Translations under genes and position numbers: made by a program
Source: Oryzias latipes
Lineage: Eukaryota > Chordata > Actinopteri > Beloniformes > Adrianichthyidae
Direction: 5' to 3'
Assembly (NCBI RefSeq): GCF_002234675.1
Contig: NC_019881.2
Span: forward strand, 15,806,494-15,870,493
Length of the DNA stretch: 64,000 nucleotides
The notes under the pieces: model-generated
What the model was told of the DNA's origin: nothing
The model's input: the letters and a program-made list of their open reading frames with translations, nothing else
The model's database searches: none
Shown here: positions 60,964 through 64,000 of the stretch, in pieces
How positions within the stretch are numbered: the stretch's first letter is position 1
Layout of the letters: every line of letters starts with the position of its first letter

Positions 60964-61531
60964 AACAACCCACTCCAGTTAAACTTGAGTTTAACTTGTT
61001 CTTGTGGCATTTTTCTTATGAAGAAGGATACATTTTGAGAAACTTGAGCTTAAATTGCATTTTATGTTTTTCATTCAGTTGTTGTAAATCAGGAGCAGAT
61101 GAAAAAATGCAGTTGCAAAAAGCTTGTAGGTGTGAAGTAGAACCTATAATGACAAGCCATAAGCTCCCTGTTCCGCTCCATGCTGATCCATCCACATTTA
61201 GACGACTAGATCCATGTAAGTCATTGTTTTCCTCCTCCAAGTTGGCATTTGGCTAAATAACTGTACGTGTGGAAAGGTCGCCATTTTTATTGCACTGTTG
61301 ATGCTAAATTGGAATTCTGAGGAGTTAGTGGGAAAGTGAGTAAACAAAGGGATGATGGGAAGTGATGCAAGCTTAGTCAGCACCAATCGTCCTACCCACA
61401 ACTCAGAAGAAACTATGCCCTGGAGAACAACACATGTTTTTTAATTTTGGCTAAAACGAATATGATCAGAATCAAAAGACCACTGGGAACACTTTGAAAA
61501 TAGATCAAAAGATGATCGTAGGGGTTTATAA
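60964..61531 (+). mobile_element. Copy of the AAAGACCCACTCC repeat family
   Basis: Starts AACAACCCACTCCAGTTAAA and ends GATGATCGTAGGGGTTTATA. The interior matches the copies at 54822 and 32092, for example 'CTTGTGGCATTTTTCTTATG'. Termini are mutated, so this is an old copy. Confidence 0.7.
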
Positions 61532-63105
61532 TTTTTAATTTACATATCCATTATCTTTATGAAACAATAATGGAACCAAAGGCCGTATATATCCCACATA
61601 TTATGCTGCACCTTTAACTCCACATGTAGCCATTTCCTCATCTTTGAAATGTCTTAAAAATTCTGCAACAACTTAATGTGACTTTTTCTCCCACATGTAT
61701 ACCAGTTTATCATCTACTTCCCTTTCCCTTATAATATTCTTCTGGTTTTCTCCATCTCCCCCACTTTCCATGCATAAAACCATGTGTTAAGCTCCCCAGC
61801 TTTCATCTTAAGCTGCGCCGTTCATTATTAGCTCTCATTTTATTAATCCCAGAAGTATGTGGTCTGCCTGTTGATGCTGTAGCGTGCAAAATGTTTCAAA
61901 CATGTCCAAAGAAACAGCAGGCTTTGGCTGGCTTCATCTATATATATAGCTTAAAGCAGCACAAGGTTGGCTCAACGCAGCAGGGGAGCAATCTTCTGGA
62001 CTTTTCTTGTTAAAGTCGTATCCAATTTAAGACACCCGTAACTCTTTCAAGCATGCAGGGCTGAATGTTGATACATTTTTGGACTCTGTGGTTTACAATG
62101 TTACCTGTGTTCAAATTTGTAATTTAAAAATATAACTTTAAAATAAACATTGTTAAACTTGATGGTCAATGTAGATTTAAAAGCAGAAAAAAATCCACAT
62201 GCTTTCTTTCAATTTCTGTGACAGAGATCCAGCAACACAACGATCCAAAGCATCATCTGTGACAGCATCTGCGTCCAGCTCTTTTTATTTAAAGCACTCT
62301 TAATTCTTGGATTGTGCTGACTTGGCACAATTCACTCAAGTCATCAGACGGAAGTGCTGCTGGCACTGAAAGAAGCAACTGTGATAGAGTGACCTAATTA
62401 CCCCATAGTTGGCTTCATGAAAGACTTGGTGCTGCAAGACACCTAATGAGACGGGTCACAGGTTGAAACTCAGCAGGCTGTCCGTTTGAATAACAGAAAC
62501 AAAGTAGGGTGGCCGTCAGGGTTAACTGGAGATTTTAATAGCTTCCTGGTTGAATAAAGTAGCAGCGGTAAGAGTCTTGGTAAAACTATCCTCTTCTGCT
62601 GCTGCCATCTCTGTCCTGGTCAATTGGTAGGAGTCATTATTGAAAGCATAAGCTACTGGAATCCAACTGCAAACATCAGTTAGTCCTTTGCAGCCTCTGA
62701 CACAGAATGGATCAATAATGAGGCCTGAGTGAGTGATTTTAGGGTCCATTTACACACCAACAAACCTACAGTTCAGATTCAAATCCTGATGTGATTTTCC
62801 ATATAGATACAGCTGGAGTGTATCTATCAATCCAATAAGCCATCTGTCCTGATATTGCCATAGGAGATTTAAATAAAGCATCTGGGCGCAGAGTTTCTCT
62901 GCTTGATGACCCGGTAAAGAATATTTGATCTCTGTAGTGATGTTTATCCAAGTCCAGCATAAAAGCAAAATGAATCAAGTAAAAAACAATGTTTTATGTC
63001 TTAAAATATATATATTTTTTAATAGGTTCAAGCCTTTACATAAGGATCTTTACTTTCCAGTTTTAAGTTCCTTTAAAATTAAAACAAAGTGCAGTTTAGA
63101 AATTC

Positions 63106-63245
63106 AAGACCCACTCCGATCATCTTTTGAACTATTGTAAAAGCGTTGCCAGAGGTCTTTTATTTATGAATATGCCATTCTTAGTCCACATAAAAAAACT
63201 ATGTCATTTTCTGGGACATAGTTATCCACAAATGCTCTCTAAGAC
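63106..63245 (-). mobile_element. Truncated copy of the AAAGACCCACTCC repeat family
   Basis: AAGACCCACTCCGATCATC with TTTTGAACTATTGTAAAAGC follows the layout of the 52445 copy. The match fades after the 'TTTCTGGGACATAGTT' block. Confidence 0.6.
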
Positions 63246-64000
63246 AAGTATTTCTTTTTTCTAACATTATGTACACAGCAACCCCTTCAGCTTTGGTTCA
63301 CCCTTTAATGGAATACATCTTGTTTATTTTGAGATGAACCCAATTTCTTATTAAAAAGTTTGTCCAGCTATGATTTATTAGCCCAAAAATGTACTGAAAG
63401 ACAGGCTAAATCAAGGGGATGCAGCAAAACCTTCAACCAGAAGCTCATTTCACAGCTAAATGCTTCTGCTGCAGGATAATTGGCCCAACATTCATCAAGC
63501 AGTCAGATGGCTACATTAAACTTAATCTACTGGTCATGCTCATTGAGACAAATGAGGAGGAGGAGGATACAACTTTTAAGGTGTTAACAAAGAAGGACAC
63601 CATCAAATCCCTCCTTCTTTATTTTTTTTCTTTAATCTGCAAAAGAAACATATTTATTTCAGGTTTCAAGATTAAAAGATTGTAGACTTGGGGTTTATTC
63701 AACATTTTATGAAGAACTTCAAAATAAATTGATATAATAATAGTAATTTAAAAAAAGAAATTGCTCCTAATCCCTGAGTAACATCAGGCTTCACTGTGAC
63801 ATCTTGATTTTTCCAAGCAAAACCAAATTGTTGCTTTAGGCCCCGTGTATTACCTGGAGTCTCATTCATCTACTCCTTTGTCGTTGCCACTAACACGGCA
63901 GAACCAGAGCAAACGAGGGGTAATAAATGGATATTATCTTGGGATATAAAACAATTTTGTTGTCTCAGCAGACCTCATTGGTGACATTGTACCTCTTTTG

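Larger units (their letters stand above)
56267..64000. other. Presumed 5' intron of tmtc2; repeats, no exon seen
   Basis: No segment resembling the N-terminal TMTC2 exons was found on the minus strand. The stretch holds a retroposon fragment (about 56373-56470), a MITE with a nested SINE (57205-57661), a TGCTACGTTCACAC copy (about 58970-59400) and AAAGACCCACTCC copies (60964-61531 and 63106-63245). Confidence 0.6.

Noticed and set aside
1..64000. CRISPR arrays, operons, phage or plasmid features
   Set aside because: None seen; the window is vertebrate nuclear DNA with spliced genes.

Overview
This is AT-rich, intron-rich vertebrate DNA. The genes are split into short exons with GT-AG borders, the proteins are vertebrate-type, and the non-coding DNA is full of fish-type repeats: tRNA-headed SINEs, a retroposon tail ending in TGGATGG, several MITE families and long microsatellites. 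It is almost certainly a teleost. Some repeats, above all the CCCTTGTGCTATC element, look familiar from medaka (Oryzias), but the species is an inference. No bacterial, phage or CRISPR content was seen.

Layout. (1) 1-6315, minus: first 12 coding exons of a GAT1-type (slc6a1-like) Na+/Cl--dependent GABA transporter, cut by the left edge, with a probable non-coding first exon near 9.76-9.96 kb. (2) 10-18.2 kb: intergenic, repeat-rich. (3) 18500-29478, minus: a complete 15-coding-exon SLC6 transporter of the betaine/GABA (BGT1/GAT2, slc6a12/13-like) group, 634 aa, with a probable non-coding first exon at about 29.8 kb. (4) 31821-35836, plus: parp11, complete, 7 coding exons, 327 aa, head-to-head with gene 3. 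(5) 37894-38197, plus: decayed remains of a second PARP11-like catalytic exon. (6) 41891-56266, minus: the last 10 coding exons of tmtc2, tail-to-tail with parp11. (7) 56.3-64 kb: presumed 5' intron of tmtc2; its first exons lie outside the window.

The two SLC6 genes are a head-to-tail tandem pair with nearly the same exon plan but different substrate-pocket residues: Tyr66/Leu306 in the GAT1-like protein, Glu36/Gln306 in the BGT1-like one. Both should import small amino acids or osmolytes (GABA, betaine) with Na+ and Cl-. parp11 (mono-ADP-ribosylation) and tmtc2 (ER O-mannosylation of cadherins) are not functionally linked to them. Outside the genes the main content is repeats: about ten copies of a ~550 bp family with ends reading AAAGACCCACTCC, three copies of a ~200 bp piggyBac-like MITE, several copies of a family ending in TGCTACGTTCACAC, and SINEs. 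I found no evidence of an undescribed multi-gene system. The most interesting points are the paired transporters, the GC-AG intron and altered C-terminus of the second one, and the PARP11-like remnant.
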